In this document: positions 1 through 11,182 of the stretch, piece by piece
Layout of the letters: every line of letters begins with the position of its first letter
Position numbering within the stretch: the first letter of the stretch is position 1
Assembly (NCBI RefSeq): GCF_900113605.1
Contig: NZ_FOPY01000009.1
Coordinates: 124,001 to 188,000, forward strand
Length of the DNA: 64,000 bases
Direction: 5' to 3'
DNA from: Modicisalibacter xianhensis
GTDB lineage: Bacteria; Pseudomonadota; Gammaproteobacteria; Pseudomonadales; Halomonadaceae
The notes under the pieces: generated by a model
What the model saw: the letters and a program-made list of their open reading frames with translations, nothing else
Told to the model about the DNA's origin: nothing
Database searches by the model: none
Translations under genes and position numbers: made by a program

Positions 1-2
1 GT

Positions 3-593
3 CGCCTGGCCGGGTATCTGGGGTTACTCGTCGGGTTGGGCATATTGTTGTCTGGCTGCGATCAGGAGCCAATGACCAACCAGCCCAAGTTCGAGACCTA
101 CGAAGCCGCACCACGCTGGCCTGATAACCAATCGGCGCGCCAGCCCGTGGCCGGCACCGTCCCTCGCGATGCGCCGGTCGAGCTGACCGTGTCGGACAAT
201 TTGCCCATGCCGTTGACACGCGAACTGCTGGAGCGGGGGCAGGCACAGTTCAACGTCTATTGTTCGCCCTGCCATGCGCGCACCGGCTACGGCAACGGCA
301 TGATCGTGCAGCGCGGCTTTCCGGCGCCGCCGTCGTTTCATACCGACCGCCTGCGCAATGCGCCGCTGCGCCATTTTTATGACGTCATTACCGATGGCTA
401 TGGCGTGATGTATTCCTATGCCGATCGTGTTCCGCCGCAGGATCGCTGGGCCATTGCCGCCTATATCCAGGCCCTGCAGCTTTCACAGTATGCCCGTCTC
501 GATGATTTGACGGAGGAACAACGAGCCCAGTTGGATCAGGACGACCCGGCAGCGGCAGGAACCGCGACATCGGCAGAGGAGGGCCATCAATGA
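3..593 (+). CDS. actE: Alternative complex III subunit ActE-like, monohaem cytochrome c lipoprotein (5' partial)
   Basis: This is a membrane-anchored monohaem cytochrome c that should carry electrons within alternative complex III, the quinol:cytochrome c oxidoreductase that replaces bc1. The reading frame is open to the left edge, so the true start lies outside the window. The visible N-terminus is a hydrophobic run ending in a lipobox (LSGC), so the mature protein should be a lipoprotein. One CSPCH haem site follows in the middle. Near the C-terminus, the block MYSYADRVPP followed by RWAIAAYIQALQLSQ is typical of ActE proteins. The stop overlaps the next gene (ATGA at 590), so the two are translationally coupled. 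The family call is firm; the symbol follows the Rhodothermus naming. Confidence 0.85.
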   Translation, partial: RLAGYLGLLVGLGILLSGCDQEPMTNQPKFETYEAAPRWPDNQSARQPVAGTVPRDAPVELTVSDNLPMPLTRELLERGQAQFNVYCSPCHARTGYGNGMIVQRGFPAPPSFHTDRLRNAPLRHFYDVITDGYGVMYSYADRVPPQDRWAIAAYIQALQLSQYARLDDLTEEQRAQLDQDDPAAAGTATSAEEGHQ

Positions 594-1624
594 CGAGACC
601 ACTGGTACCGATCATCGGCCTGGTGGCCCTGGTTATATGCCTCGTTGGGGCCTTATACGACTGGACGGCGTTCCTGCGCAGCTGGTTGGTGGCATCACTG
701 ACCTGGGGAGCATTGCCGCTGGGTGCCGCTGCCGTGCTGATGACCTTCGCCATGACCGGCGGCGCCTGGGGGCAGGCCAGCCAGGGAGTCTGGCGGGCAC
801 TGACATTCACCATGCCACTGTTTGCCCTGGCGATGTTGCCCGTGCTGTTCGGCGTCGACGAGCTGTTTTCCTGGACGCGCCCCCCGAGCGAACTGCCCGA
901 GGTTGTGCGTCGCAAGCTGCTCTACCTCAATGAACCCTTTTTGCTCGTGCGCTGGATTGTCTACTTCGTCGTCTGGCTGGGGTTGGCCTGGCTGCTGGCC
1001 TTCAAGTCTCGCCTTGCCAGATCCATCGCAGCACCAGGGCTGATTCTATGGGTGTTCACCCTGACCTTTTTCTCCACCGACTGGTACATGTCGCTGGAAC
1101 CCGAATTTTATTCGGATGTGTTCGGTCTGGAACGGATCTGTGCAATGGCGGCCAGTGGCATGGCGCTGGGGTTGTGGATTCTGGCGCCGCGTGTCACGCC
1201 GGCTGTCCGCAAGGATATCGCCAACATCTGGCTGGCGGTGTTGTTGAGCTGGGCATTCATGGGATTCTCGCAGCTGATCGTTATCTGGTCGGGCAATATT
1301 CCTGACGAGATCATCTGGTACATCCACCGTGCCGAGGGCAACTGGCAGTGGATCGGTCGCATGTCCTTCGTTCTCTTCCTGCTGATTCCCTTCGCCATTC
1401 TGTTGTCGACGTCTGCCAAACAGAGCCCGGGATGGCTGCGTATTGCCACCGGCATCTGTCTTGTCGGCTACGTATTGCAGACACAGTGGATGGTCCTGCC
1501 TGCCTTCGAGGAGTGGCGGGCGACCCAGTCCTGGCTGGTCCCGGCGGCGCTGGTAGCGATAGGAGGCGGTTTTGTCTGGGTGATCGGGCGGAGCCTTGAA
1601 CATCAGGAGGCGCGCAATGAGTGA
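590..1624 (+). CDS. actF: Alternative complex III subunit ActF-like, quinol-binding membrane protein
   Basis: This 344-residue polytopic inner-membrane protein has about ten hydrophobic segments. It matches the ActF family, the shorter paralogue of the NrfD-like ActC subunit that packs in the membrane core of alternative complex III and helps handle quinol. It starts with an ATGA overlap on actE and runs directly into the next gene. No haem or metal motif is visible, as expected for this subunit. Its place between ActE and a cytochrome oxidase operon indicates that complex III and its terminal oxidase are expressed together. The large subunits ActA to ActD should lie upstream of the window. 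Confidence 0.85.
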   Translation: MTRPLVPIIGLVALVICLVGALYDWTAFLRSWLVASLTWGALPLGAAAVLMTFAMTGGAWGQASQGVWRALTFTMPLFALAMLPVLFGVDELFSWTRPPSELPEVVRRKLLYLNEPFLLVRWIVYFVVWLGLAWLLAFKSRLARSIAAPGLILWVFTLTFFSTDWYMSLEPEFYSDVFGLERICAMAASGMALGLWILAPRVTPAVRKDIANIWLAVLLSWAFMGFSQLIVIWSGNIPDEIIWYIHRAEGNWQWIGRMSFVLFLLIPFAILLSTSAKQSPGWLRIATGICLVGYVLQTQWMVLPAFEEWRATQSWLVPAALVAIGGGFVWVIGRSLEHQEARNE

Positions 1625-2144
1625 ATCATCCAACCCTACGGCGGGGCACGAGCAGAGCGATGTGCCGGCGCGTGTTCCCGTGCTGTTCATGGCATTCATG
1701 GCCGGTTTCATACCGCTTTGCCTGCTGGCGCTATGGATTCTCATGGCTTCGGTATGGGAGGAGGTGCCTTATCCACCTAATCCGTTTGCCGGTGATCCAG
1801 TGCCCGCCAGTATTCCCGAGGTGCCGCAGTTGCAAGCCTCTCCCAAGGCGGACTTGGCTGTCTTCAACCAGGAGGTGAGCGAGCAACTCCATGGCCTGGG
1901 CTGGATCGACCGAGAGTCGGGACGCGTGCATATGCCGATCGAGCGAGCCATGCAGTTGCTGGTCCAACGCGGACTCCCCGAGCAAGAAACCCATGCCGAT
2001 CAAGGTGTGGGTCTGGTGGAGCCGCCGGTCGGAAAGGGCGGGGAGGCCAGTAGCCAGACGAGGGTGAACGTCCCGGCCGCCCGGGCCGTTGCGGAACCGG
2101 GGGGGGATCGTCGATCCCAGGGGCGGACAGGAGGCAGGGAATGA
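1617..2144 (+). CDS. Unknown single-pass membrane protein of the complex III/oxidase operon
   Basis: I do not recognise a named family. The start at 1617 has an AGGAGG six bases upstream and overlaps the end of actF. The 175-residue product has one transmembrane segment near residues 22-42. A proline-rich stretch follows, then a soluble block with the pattern LQ-SPK-DL-FN, LHGLGWIDRESGRVHMPI and AMQLLVQRGLP. A similar YGW-D, VRIPI and AM-L-RG pattern occurs, to my recollection, in small proteins next to SCO and oxidase genes. The last 40 residues are Gly/Arg-rich and poorly structured. It overlaps the CtaC start (ATGA). I infer an accessory or assembly role for the oxidase or complex III. Confidence 0.7.
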   Translation: MSESSNPTAGHEQSDVPARVPVLFMAFMAGFIPLCLLALWILMASVWEEVPYPPNPFAGDPVPASIPEVPQLQASPKADLAVFNQEVSEQLHGLGWIDRESGRVHMPIERAMQLLVQRGLPEQETHADQGVGLVEPPVGKGGEASSQTRVNVPAARAVAEPGGDRRSQGRTGGRE

Positions 2145-3160
2145 ATGACGAGGTAGCGCCCTATCTACCCGAGGTGGAAAAAGGGCTGCATCTGATCCCG
2201 ACGCAGGCGACCGAGCATGCCGGGCAGCTCGATCACCTTTACTTCGCGCTGGTGGGGGCGAGCGCCATCATCCTGTTGATGGTCGTGGGACTGATTGCCT
2301 TCTTCGGCTTTCGCTATCGGGCGGGTAACAAGGCGGCCGATCGTTCCAACCTGCCCTCCACGCGTACCGAGAACCGTGTCGAGATCGCCGTTCTCGCGGC
2401 AATGCTGGTGGCGTTCATGGGCTTCTTCGCCTGGGCTACCACGTTATATCTGGATAGCTATCGCGGGCCTGAGCCGGCCATGACCATCGATGTCATCGGC
2501 AAGCAGTGGATGTGGAAGATTCAGCATCCCGACGGTACCCGAGAGATCAATGCGATTCACGTGCCTGTCGATGAGGTCATTCGGTTGCGGGTCACGTCGC
2601 AGGACGTGATTCACAGCTTTTTCGTGCCCGCGTTCCGTCTCAAGCGCGATGTCGTGCCCGGCACCGAGAAGACGGCCTGGTTCAAGGCCACCGAGCCGGG
2701 GGAGTATCGGCTGTTCTGCGCCGAGTACTGTGGCAGCTTCCACTCGCGCATGCTGGGCAAGGTGGTGGTCATGGATCGGGGCGACTACCAGGCCTGGCTG
2801 ACCCGTCAGGGCTCGGGACAAACACTGGCAAGTGCCGGCAAGCAGCTTTTCCAGGCACATGGCTGCAGCGGCTGTCACATGGGCAAGTCGAATGCACGTG
2901 CTCCCTCGCTGGATGGACTCTACGGGCGCAGCGTGGCACTCGACAGCGGCGAAGTGATCCTGGCCGATGAAGCCTATATTCGCGACTCGATCCTTCAGCC
3001 TGACAAGCATATCGCGGCAGGGTACGAACCGATCATGCCGAGCTTTGCCGGACAACTTTCGGAGGAAGATATCTTGCGCATCGTGACCTATATCAAGTCC
3101 CTGCAGCCCGGCGACTGGGTCAAGGAATCGGTCAAGGAAAACGAAGGAGAAAGTCGATGA
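2141..3160 (+). CDS. ctaC: Cytochrome c oxidase subunit II with fused C-terminal cytochrome c domain (caa3 type)
   Basis: This subunit accepts electrons at CuA and passes them to subunit I. There are two N-terminal transmembrane helices (about residues 32-55 and 80-103), then a cupredoxin domain with a complete CuA set: His158, Cys193, Cys197, His201 and Met204. A cytochrome c domain is fused at the C-terminus with a CSGCH haem site at Cys242-His246 and a likely Met ligand in the IMPSF block. The 339-residue length suits a caa3-type subunit II. The fused haem lets it accept electrons directly from the cytochromes of alternative complex III. The start has a GGAGG-type site and overlaps the previous stop. 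Confidence 0.95.
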   Translation: MNDEVAPYLPEVEKGLHLIPTQATEHAGQLDHLYFALVGASAIILLMVVGLIAFFGFRYRAGNKAADRSNLPSTRTENRVEIAVLAAMLVAFMGFFAWATTLYLDSYRGPEPAMTIDVIGKQWMWKIQHPDGTREINAIHVPVDEVIRLRVTSQDVIHSFFVPAFRLKRDVVPGTEKTAWFKATEPGEYRLFCAEYCGSFHSRMLGKVVVMDRGDYQAWLTRQGSGQTLASAGKQLFQAHGCSGCHMGKSNARAPSLDGLYGRSVALDSGEVILADEAYIRDSILQPDKHIAAGYEPIMPSFAGQLSEEDILRIVTYIKSLQPGDWVKESVKENEGESR

Positions 3161-4770
3161 GCGAAGCCGCGGCCAATCAAGCCAGCGAAAGCTACCTGAG
3201 TCGTGGGTGGCGGCTTCGCGACTGGTTGTTCACGACCGACCACAAGCGGGTCGCCTGGCTGTATACGGTCTCCATCACGGCCTTCTTCTTTCTGGGGGGG
3301 CTTGCGGCGCTGGTTATTCGCCTTGAGTTGATAACGCCCGAGGGCGACGTGGTCAGCGCCGATGCCTATAATCAGTTGTTCACTATTCATGGCGTGGTGA
3401 TGGTGTGGTTCTTCCTGATACCGTCCATCCCCAACACACTGGGCAATTTCCTGCTGCCATTGATGGTCGGTGCCAAGGACCTGGCCTTTCCCAAGCTCAA
3501 CATCATTTCCTGGTACATCTATACCATCGGCGGAGTGTTCACCATCGCGGCGGTGATTACCAGCGGGGTGGATACCGGCTGGACGTTCTATACGCCCTAT
3601 TCGACCCAATATGCCGACCGGGCGGTGGTAGCGGCGTTGACCGGGGTATTCGTGGTAGGGTTCTCGTCAATCCTGACCGGCATCAACTTCATCGTCACGA
3701 CGCACAAGATGCGCGCGCCGGGATTGACCTGGTTCCGCCTGCCGCTGTTCGTGTGGGCCAACTATGCCACCAGCCTGGTCATGGTGCTGGCAACACCGGT
3801 GCTTTCCGCCACGCTGATCCTGCTGATCCTCGAGCGCATGCTAGGCATCGGCATCTTCGATCCCGCCCTGGGCGGCGACCCGATCCTGTTCCAGCATCTG
3901 TTCTGGTTCTACTCGCATCCCGCCGTCTACATCATGATACTGCCTGGGATGGGAGTGGTTTCCGAGCTGATCACCTGTTTCTCGCGCAAGACGGTGTTCG
4001 GCTATCACGGCATGGCCATATCGATCCTGGCGATCACCGTGTTCGGCTTCCTGGTCTGGGGGCATCACATGTTCGTGTCGGGCCAGAGCCTGTACGCGGG
4101 GTTGATGTTCTCGTTCTTCACCTTCCTGGTGGCGCTGCCTTCGGCCATCAAGACCTTCAACTGGACGGCCACCCTGTACAAGGGAAAGCTGATCTTCTCG
4201 GCAGTGATGATCTATGCGCTGTCCTTCGTCGGCCTGTTCACGATAGGTGGGTTCACCGGTATCTTCCTGGCATCGCTGGCTGTCGATGTGCATGTGCATG
4301 ACACCTATTTCGTTGTCGCACACTTCCACTACATCATGGTTGGCGGCATGGTCACCGCCTATCTGGGGGGCCTGCATTTCTGGTGGCCGAAGATGACCGG
4401 ACGCATGTATCCGGAAATCTGGGCCAAGGTAGCCGCGCTGGCCTTGTTCATTGGCTTCAACCTGACTTTCTTTCCGCAGTACCTGATGGGCTATGCCGGC
4501 ATGCCACGGCGCTACCAGACCTATCCTGAAGACTTCCAGATATTGCATGTCATGTCTTCGCTAGGTGCCGGGGTGCTGGCTATTGGTTATTTGCTGCCGT
4601 TGGTCTATCTGCTCTGGTCGCTGCGCTGGGGTAAACGGGCACCGCCCAACCCATGGCGAGCCGCCGGACTCGAGTGGCGTACGGATTCGCCACCCCCCAA
4701 GCACAACTTCCTGGAGCCGCAAACCGTGACAGGTCCTCCTTATGACTACGACACCATCGACAACAAGTAA
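3157..4770 (+). CDS. ctaD: Cytochrome c oxidase subunit I, A2-type haem-copper oxidase
   Basis: This is the catalytic subunit that reduces oxygen at a haem a3-CuB centre and pumps protons. It has 537 residues and twelve predicted helices. The key segments are present: YSHPAVY (residues 252-258, with the CuB His254 and the cross-linked Tyr258), WGHHMF (two more CuB histidines), and [12 protein letters not shown] (haem ligands). The residue after HP is Ala, not the Glu of A1 oxidases, while the Tyr-Ser pair before it is the A2 signature. It is therefore an A2-type enzyme like that of Rhodothermus, which is also paired with alternative complex III. The start has an AGGAGA ribosome site and overlaps ctaC by ATGA. 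Confidence 0.97.
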   Translation: MSEAAANQASESYLSRGWRLRDWLFTTDHKRVAWLYTVSITAFFFLGGLAALVIRLELITPEGDVVSADAYNQLFTIHGVVMVWFFLIPSIPNTLGNFLLPLMVGAKDLAFPKLNIISWYIYTIGGVFTIAAVITSGVDTGWTFYTPYSTQYADRAVVAALTGVFVVGFSSILTGINFIVTTHKMRAPGLTWFRLPLFVWANYATSLVMVLATPVLSATLILLILERMLGIGIFDPALGGDPILFQHLFWFYSHPAVYIMILPGMGVVSELITCFSRKTVFGYHGMAISILAITVFGFLVWGHHMFVSGQSLYAGLMFSFFTFLVALPSAIKTFNWTATLYKGKLIFSAVMIYALSFVGLFTIGGFTGIFLASLAVDVHVHDTYFVVAHFHYIMVGGMVTAYLGGLHFWWPKMTGRMYPEIWAKVAALALFIGFNLTFFPQYLMGYAGMPRRYQTYPEDFQILHVMSSLGAGVLAIGYLLPLVYLLWSLRWGKRAPPNPWRAAGLEWRTDSPPPKHNFLEPQTVTGPPYDYDTIDNK

Positions 4771-5404
4771 GGCGGCGCCCGACGAGCAGTTCGACGACCT
4801 GACCCAGCAGCGTCAGGCGGACCTGATGGGCATGTGGATCTTTCTGGCTACCGAGCTGATGCTGTTCGGCGGCATATTCACGGCCTTCACCGTCTACCGT
4901 TTCGCTTACCCCGAGGTGTTCGCTGAGGCGGCGACACATCTGGACCTGAAGCTGGGCACGTTCAATACGGCATTACTCGTGACCAGTAGCCTGTTCATGG
5001 CGTTGGCGGAGCGGGCCGTGAATGCCGGGCAGCGGCGTAAGACTCTGGCATTCCTGTTCGTCACGATCGGGATCGGTGTGGTCTTTCTGGGCATCAAGGG
5101 CTACGAGTGGCATCACGAATACACCGAAAAGCTGATGCCGATCCTGGGGCTGGCCTTCGAGTATCCTGGAGCGCACCCCGATCGGGCCGAGATGTTCTTC
5201 AATTTCTACTACGTGCTGACCGGGCTGCATGCGGTGCATATGAGCCTGGGACTGGTCACGCTGAGCGTGATGGTCGTGTTCACGTGGCGCTGGCGAGATC
5301 CATCGCGTCTGGGACGTCAGATTCAGATCAACGGGCTTTATTGGGCCTTCGTGGATGTTGTCTGGGTTTTCATCTTCACGACCCAGTACCTGCTGCGTGC
5401 ATAG
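4742..5404 (+). CDS. ctaE: Cytochrome c oxidase subunit III
   Basis: This is an accessory membrane subunit of the oxidase, 220 residues with five predicted helices, shorter than the seven-helix mitochondrial form. Family features include [16 protein letters not shown] near residue 30, GYEWHHEY in the loop, LTGLHAVHM with the conserved histidines, and [13 protein letters not shown] near the C-terminus. The ATG at 4742 overlaps the end of ctaD by 29 bases and has only a weak ribosome site, so translation probably depends on coupling. A start slightly downstream cannot be excluded, but the sequence before the first helix fits the family. Confidence 0.93.
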   Translation: MTTTPSTTSKAAPDEQFDDLTQQRQADLMGMWIFLATELMLFGGIFTAFTVYRFAYPEVFAEAATHLDLKLGTFNTALLVTSSLFMALAERAVNAGQRRKTLAFLFVTIGIGVVFLGIKGYEWHHEYTEKLMPILGLAFEYPGAHPDRAEMFFNFYYVLTGLHAVHMSLGLVTLSVMVVFTWRWRDPSRLGRQIQINGLYWAFVDVVWVFIFTTQYLLRA

Positions 5405-5416
5405 GAGGGCTGCAAC

Positions 5417-5785
5417 ATGAGGGACGTCAAGGCGCCCGTGCTCGCCTGGGGAGCCTACCTGATCGTGCTGGGAGGAAGTGTCGCGGCAACAAAGCTGGTG
5501 TCGGGACTCATGGGGCATCTGTTCAGCTTGCTGTGCGCATCGATTATGGCCTCGTTGATCCTGTCATTTTTCATGGGGCTGCGAGTAGCGAACAATCTGC
5601 TGCGTGTCTTTGCGCTGGCAGGGGTAATGTGGCTGGCAATCATGTTGACGTTGACCATGGTCGACTATGTCATGCGGGATATCGGCGAGTGCCCCAATGC
5701 CCAGGCAGATGACGTGGCGAGAAACGCCCAGGGATGCCCGCTCGATAGTGCAGGGAATGTTAGGGCCTCGGATACCGGTGCCTGA
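5417..5785 (+). CDS. ctaF: Prokaryotic cytochrome c oxidase subunit IV (CtaF-like)
   Basis: This small protein of 122 residues has three hydrophobic helices and fits the CtaF/CyoD-like subunit IV that stabilises subunits I to III. It follows ctaE by 12 bases with a strong AGGAGGG ribosome site. The last 30 residues are polar and contain two cysteines (ECPNAQ and GCPLD) that lie outside the membrane part. It is the last gene of the respiratory operon. Only three bases separate its stop from the stop of the convergent ligB, and I see no terminator between them. Subunit IV sequences are weakly conserved, so the call also rests on position and topology. Confidence 0.8.
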   Translation: MRDVKAPVLAWGAYLIVLGGSVAATKLVSGLMGHLFSLLCASIMASLILSFFMGLRVANNLLRVFALAGVMWLAIMLTLTMVDYVMRDIGECPNAQADDVARNAQGCPLDSAGNVRASDTGA

Positions 5786-5788
5786 TAC

Positions 5789-7612
<1,824 letters not shown>

Positions 7613-9676
7613 TCATGCCGCCTCGGTCTGTGACAAGCGAGCGTAGTCGAGGAGGATCTCGGCGCTTTCGACGATCTGTGCCCGATCGATGGGCTCGCCA
7701 TCCTCCTCCTGGTTGGCCTGTGTCGACTCTTCCTCACGGGCGTCGATCCAGTTTTCCAGCGGATCCAGGCCCAGGGCTTGGCGTCGCTGGTTTTCCAGGG
7801 AAAGCTGCTCGCCCTCCTGGGCATCCATTTCACGCTGACGTTGCTCACGATTCAAACTGATCGAGGTCTGTTGCTCGCGAAGCTGCTTGATCAACGAGGC
7901 TTGACGTTCCAGGTAAGTGAAATTGGGCTCTTGGTCGATACGCGCTTCATGCAGGTTTTCCAGCGTTTCCAGATAGCGCTTGGGCTCACCGTACTGACGG
8001 TACTGCACGGAGCGAACCGTATCCCACGGCAAGGCATTCTCCAGGCTGCTTTCGCCGATCACGTCCGGATCGACCAGGCTGGGGAACAGCAGGTCGGGGT
8101 AGACCCCACGGTGCTGAGTGCTTTCGCCCGTGATGCGGTAGAACTTGGCTCGGGTCAGCTTGATCTGGCCATGGCTCAAATCGTTGAGTGTTTGCACCGT
8201 GCCCTTGCCGAAGGTACGGCTGCCGAGCACAAGACCGCGACCGTAATCCTGAATCGCCCCGGCGAAGATTTCCGAGGCGGAGGCCGACAGGCGATTGACC
8301 AGCACCGCCAGCGGACCTGTATAGAGACTGCCACTGTCGGTATCGCCATAGAGGCTGATACGCCCCTGGGCGTCACGCACCTGAACGGTCGGTCCGCGGT
8401 CGATGAACAGGCCGATCAACGAGTTGGCTTCCTGCAGTGCGCCGCCGCCATTGTTGCGTAGATCGAGCACGATGCCTTCCACGCCAGCCGCCTTGAGTTT
8501 TTCGATCTCCTTGGCCACGTCCCGGGTAGTGCTTCGATAATCTTCCTCGCCAGCCTGCCACGCGTCGAAATCAACATAGAAAGTCGGGATGTCGATCACA
8601 CCGATGCGATGCTCGCCATCGTCCCGCGTTACCGTGATGACTTCACTGCTGGCGGCCTGATCTTCCAGCTTGACGGTATCACGCACGATCTCGATGACAT
8701 GTGAGCGCGTCACATCGACGGCCTTGGCCGGGACGATGTCGAGGCGCACGGTCGAGCCCTTGGGACCACGGATCAGGTCGACCACTTCGTCGAGGCGCAT
8801 GCCTACCACGTTAGTGATTTCCCCCTCATCGCCCTGGCCGACGCCGACGATCCTGTCGGCAGGTTGCAGCAGGCCGCTCTTGTCGGCCGGCCCGCCGGGG
8901 ACCAGGCTGGAAACCTTCACGTATTCGCCCTCGGTCTGAAGCAGGGCACCGATACCTTCGAGCGACAGCCGCATCTGGATGTCGAACGACTCCCCCTGGC
9001 GCGGAGACAGGTATTCGGTATGAGGATCGGTGGTGCTGGTCACGGCCGCCATGAACAGCCCGAACACGTCTTCGGGGTTGGTCTGGCGAATGCGTGACAA
9101 CTGGCTGGCGTAACGATCATGCAGGGTCTCTTCGATCGCTTCCGTTGTCTGGCCACTCAGTTCAAGGGAGAGAGCAGCGTTCTTGAGACGCTTCGTCCAC
9201 AGCGTATCCAGCGCCGATTCATTACCGGACCATGGCTCGTCACCGCGCTCGATGGCCAGGCGCTCATTGCTGGTGTAATCGTAATCCAGGCCGGCATCGA
9301 TCTCGTCGATGAGCCACTCCAGGCGGCTTTCCACACGCTGCTGGTACAGGTTGTAGAATTCGTAGACGCGCTCGAGCTCGCCTTCCTCGACGGCGTCGTC
9401 GAGGTGCGTCTGCAAGTCGCTGAAGCGGTTGATGTCGCGCTGGACGAGATAGGCGCGCTGGGAGTCGAGAACATCGAGAAACTGGTCGAACGCGCGCTGC
9501 GACCACGCATCGTTGAGCTCGACATCGGCATAATGTCCATACCGAAGCGATTCTACGACCTCGACCGCGGCCTGACGCTGGTCATCGGTAGGGCTGAGGT
9601 CCGCAAGTGCCGGAGTACTCGATACGGCCAGAAACGAAACAAAGAAAGCGCGCCGAGTGGCTGCTGTCAGGCTCAT
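7613..9676 (-). CDS. prc: Tail-specific periplasmic protease Prc
   Basis: This is a C-terminal processing peptidase that degrades or trims periplasmic substrates, including lipoproteins and peptidoglycan hydrolases. The start at 9676 gives a classical signal peptide (MSLTAATRR, hydrophobic stretch, cut after TPALA). A GTG at 9706 and an ATG at 9700 would add about ten residues, and the GTG has a better ribosome site. After a long helical N-terminal region comes a PDZ domain (about residues 230-330) and the S41 protease core. The catalytic dyad is Ser466 in SASASEI and Lys491 in TFGKGT. The C-terminal 100 residues are a charged helical part that also occurs in the E. coli enzyme. It lies upstream of ligB on the same strand. 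Confidence 0.95.
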   Translation of the reverse strand: MSLTAATRRAFFVSFLAVSSTPALADLSPTDDQRQAAVEVVESLRYGHYADVELNDAWSQRAFDQFLDVLDSQRAYLVQRDINRFSDLQTHLDDAVEEGELERVYEFYNLYQQRVESRLEWLIDEIDAGLDYDYTSNERLAIERGDEPWSGNESALDTLWTKRLKNAALSLELSGQTTEAIEETLHDRYASQLSRIRQTNPEDVFGLFMAAVTSTTDPHTEYLSPRQGESFDIQMRLSLEGIGALLQTEGEYVKVSSLVPGGPADKSGLLQPADRIVGVGQGDEGEITNVVGMRLDEVVDLIRGPKGSTVRLDIVPAKAVDVTRSHVIEIVRDTVKLEDQAASSEVITVTRDDGEHRIGVIDIPTFYVDFDAWQAGEEDYRSTTRDVAKEIEKLKAAGVEGIVLDLRNNGGGALQEANSLIGLFIDRGPTVQVRDAQGRISLYGDTDSGSLYTGPLAVLVNRLSASASEIFAGAIQDYGRGLVLGSRTFGKGTVQTLNDLSHGQIKLTRAKFYRITGESTQHRGVYPDLLFPSLVDPDVIGESSLENALPWDTVRSVQYRQYGEPKRYLETLENLHEARIDQEPNFTYLERQASLIKQLREQQTSISLNREQRQREMDAQEGEQLSLENQRRQALGLDPLENWIDAREEESTQANQEEDGEPIDRAQIVESAEILLDYARLSQTEAA

Positions 9677-9802
9677 CAATAGAAGCACTCCCGGATTCAT
9701 GTACACTCATTTCCCTAAGTGACCGACGCAGGCGATGCATGGACGCCGGCCAGCCATTGTAGCAGCCTGTGTCGCCATACACAGACCCTTACGAGGATAA
9801 AC

Positions 9803-11101
9803 ATGCCCCACGATCCCACGCTCGAACGGTTGTTGTCTTTCCTGCAGCGCTCTCCGACCCCCTGGCATGCGACAGCGAACATGGTGGCACGTCTCGAGCA
9901 GGCCGGTTACCGGCATATCGACGAGACCCAGTCATGGTCGCTCTCGCCGGGAGACCGGATCGTCGTGACACGCAACGACTCGTCGATCATTGCCCTGCAA
10001 TTGCCCGAGAGCGGCCTCGAGGCACTGCGCATGATCGGAGCACATACTGACAGCCCTGGGTTGCGTCTCAAGCCCAATGCTCCGATCGTTGGCCGCGACT
10101 GGATGCAGTTGGGCGTTGAAGTCTACGGTGGCGCACTGCTGGCCCCTTGGTTCGACCGCGACCTCGGCCTGGCCGGGCGCGTGCATGTGCGACGTGACGA
10201 TGGTCGCTTGCAAGGCGTGCTGCTCAACGTCGATCGTCCCGTGGCGACGGTACCGAGCCTGGCGATCCATCTGGATCGTGAAGCCAACAATGGGCGAGCC
10301 CTGAATGCCCAGACCCAGATGGCTCCCGTCTTCCTCCAAGGCGGTGAGCATAACGATCTGCAGCGACTTATCAAGCGTTGGCTGTATGAACAGCACAAGC
10401 TGGAAAATATCGACATCCTCGACTTCGAGCTCTGTCTCTACGATACCCAGCCTCCCGCACGGATTGGCATCGAAGGCGAACTTATCGCCAGTGCCCGCCT
10501 TGACAACCTGCTGTCCTGTTTCATCGGGCTGGAAGCCCTGCTGGACTGCGATGGCTCGCAAGGGGCAATACTCGTAGCCACCGACCACGAGGAGGTCGGT
10601 AGCGCCAGTACGTCAGGGGCACAGGGGCCATTTCTCGTCGACGTGCTGCGCCGGGTGCATGCCCAGCTTGGCGATGGCAGCGAAGACGGCTGGGTTCGCC
10701 TGATCCAGGCATCACGATTGATTTCCTGCGATAACGCACATGCGCTGCATCCCAACTTTGCCGACAAGCATGATGCCGCTCATGGGCCCTCTATCAACGG
10801 CGGTCCGGTGATCAAGGTGAATGCCAATCAGCGCTACGCGACCAACAGTGCAACGTCAGCGCTGTTCCGCGACATCTGTCGCGAAGCGGGCGTACCGGTT
10901 CAGACGTTCGTGACTCGTGCCGACATGGGCTGCGGGAGCACGATTGGGCCAATTACTGCAACGGAACTCGGCGTGCCCACACTGGATGTTGGCGTGCCAC
11001 AGTGGGCCATGCACTCGATTCGCGAAACGGCAGGCAGCAAGGATCGGGGCTATCTGATCCGTGCACTGGTCGCCTTCCTGAATCGCCGCATCCTGGCCTG
11101 A
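9803..11101 (+). CDS. apeB: M18 family aspartyl aminopeptidase
   Basis: This is a cytosolic zinc aminopeptidase of family M18 that removes acidic N-terminal residues and assembles into large tetrahedral complexes. It has 432 residues from the ATG at 9803, which has an ACGAGGA ribosome site. Metal and catalytic motifs are visible: GAHTDSPGL (first metal His and Asp), DHEEVGSAS (catalytic and metal Glu), the CDNAHALHPN block, and MGCGSTIGP near the C-terminus. It is transcribed alone, divergently from prc, with 126 bases between the two starts. Downstream it faces the end of rne. Confidence 0.95.
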   Translation: MPHDPTLERLLSFLQRSPTPWHATANMVARLEQAGYRHIDETQSWSLSPGDRIVVTRNDSSIIALQLPESGLEALRMIGAHTDSPGLRLKPNAPIVGRDWMQLGVEVYGGALLAPWFDRDLGLAGRVHVRRDDGRLQGVLLNVDRPVATVPSLAIHLDREANNGRALNAQTQMAPVFLQGGEHNDLQRLIKRWLYEQHKLENIDILDFELCLYDTQPPARIGIEGELIASARLDNLLSCFIGLEALLDCDGSQGAILVATDHEEVGSASTSGAQGPFLVDVLRRVHAQLGDGSEDGWVRLIQASRLISCDNAHALHPNFADKHDAAHGPSINGGPVIKVNANQRYATNSATSALFRDICREAGVPVQTFVTRADMGCGSTIGPITATELGVPTLDVGVPQWAMHSIRETAGSKDRGYLIRALVAFLNRRILA

Positions 11102-11121
11102 TCGGTATCAAAGAGAATGAT

Positions 11122-11157
11122 AAAAGCAAGCGCCCGCAGTAAAGACTGCGGGCGCTT
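11122..11157 (-). terminator. Rho-independent terminator of rne
   Basis: A perfect 13-base-pair inverted repeat (arms 11128-11140 and 11145-11157, loop AAAG) lies between the ends of apeB and rne. On the minus strand the stem is followed by GCTTTTATC, a U-rich tail, so it should end rne transcripts. On the plus strand there is no T run after it, although the stem could still slow readthrough from apeB. Confidence 0.8.
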
Positions 11158-11182
11158 GGCGTTGGTTCCCTAGACCGTAGGC

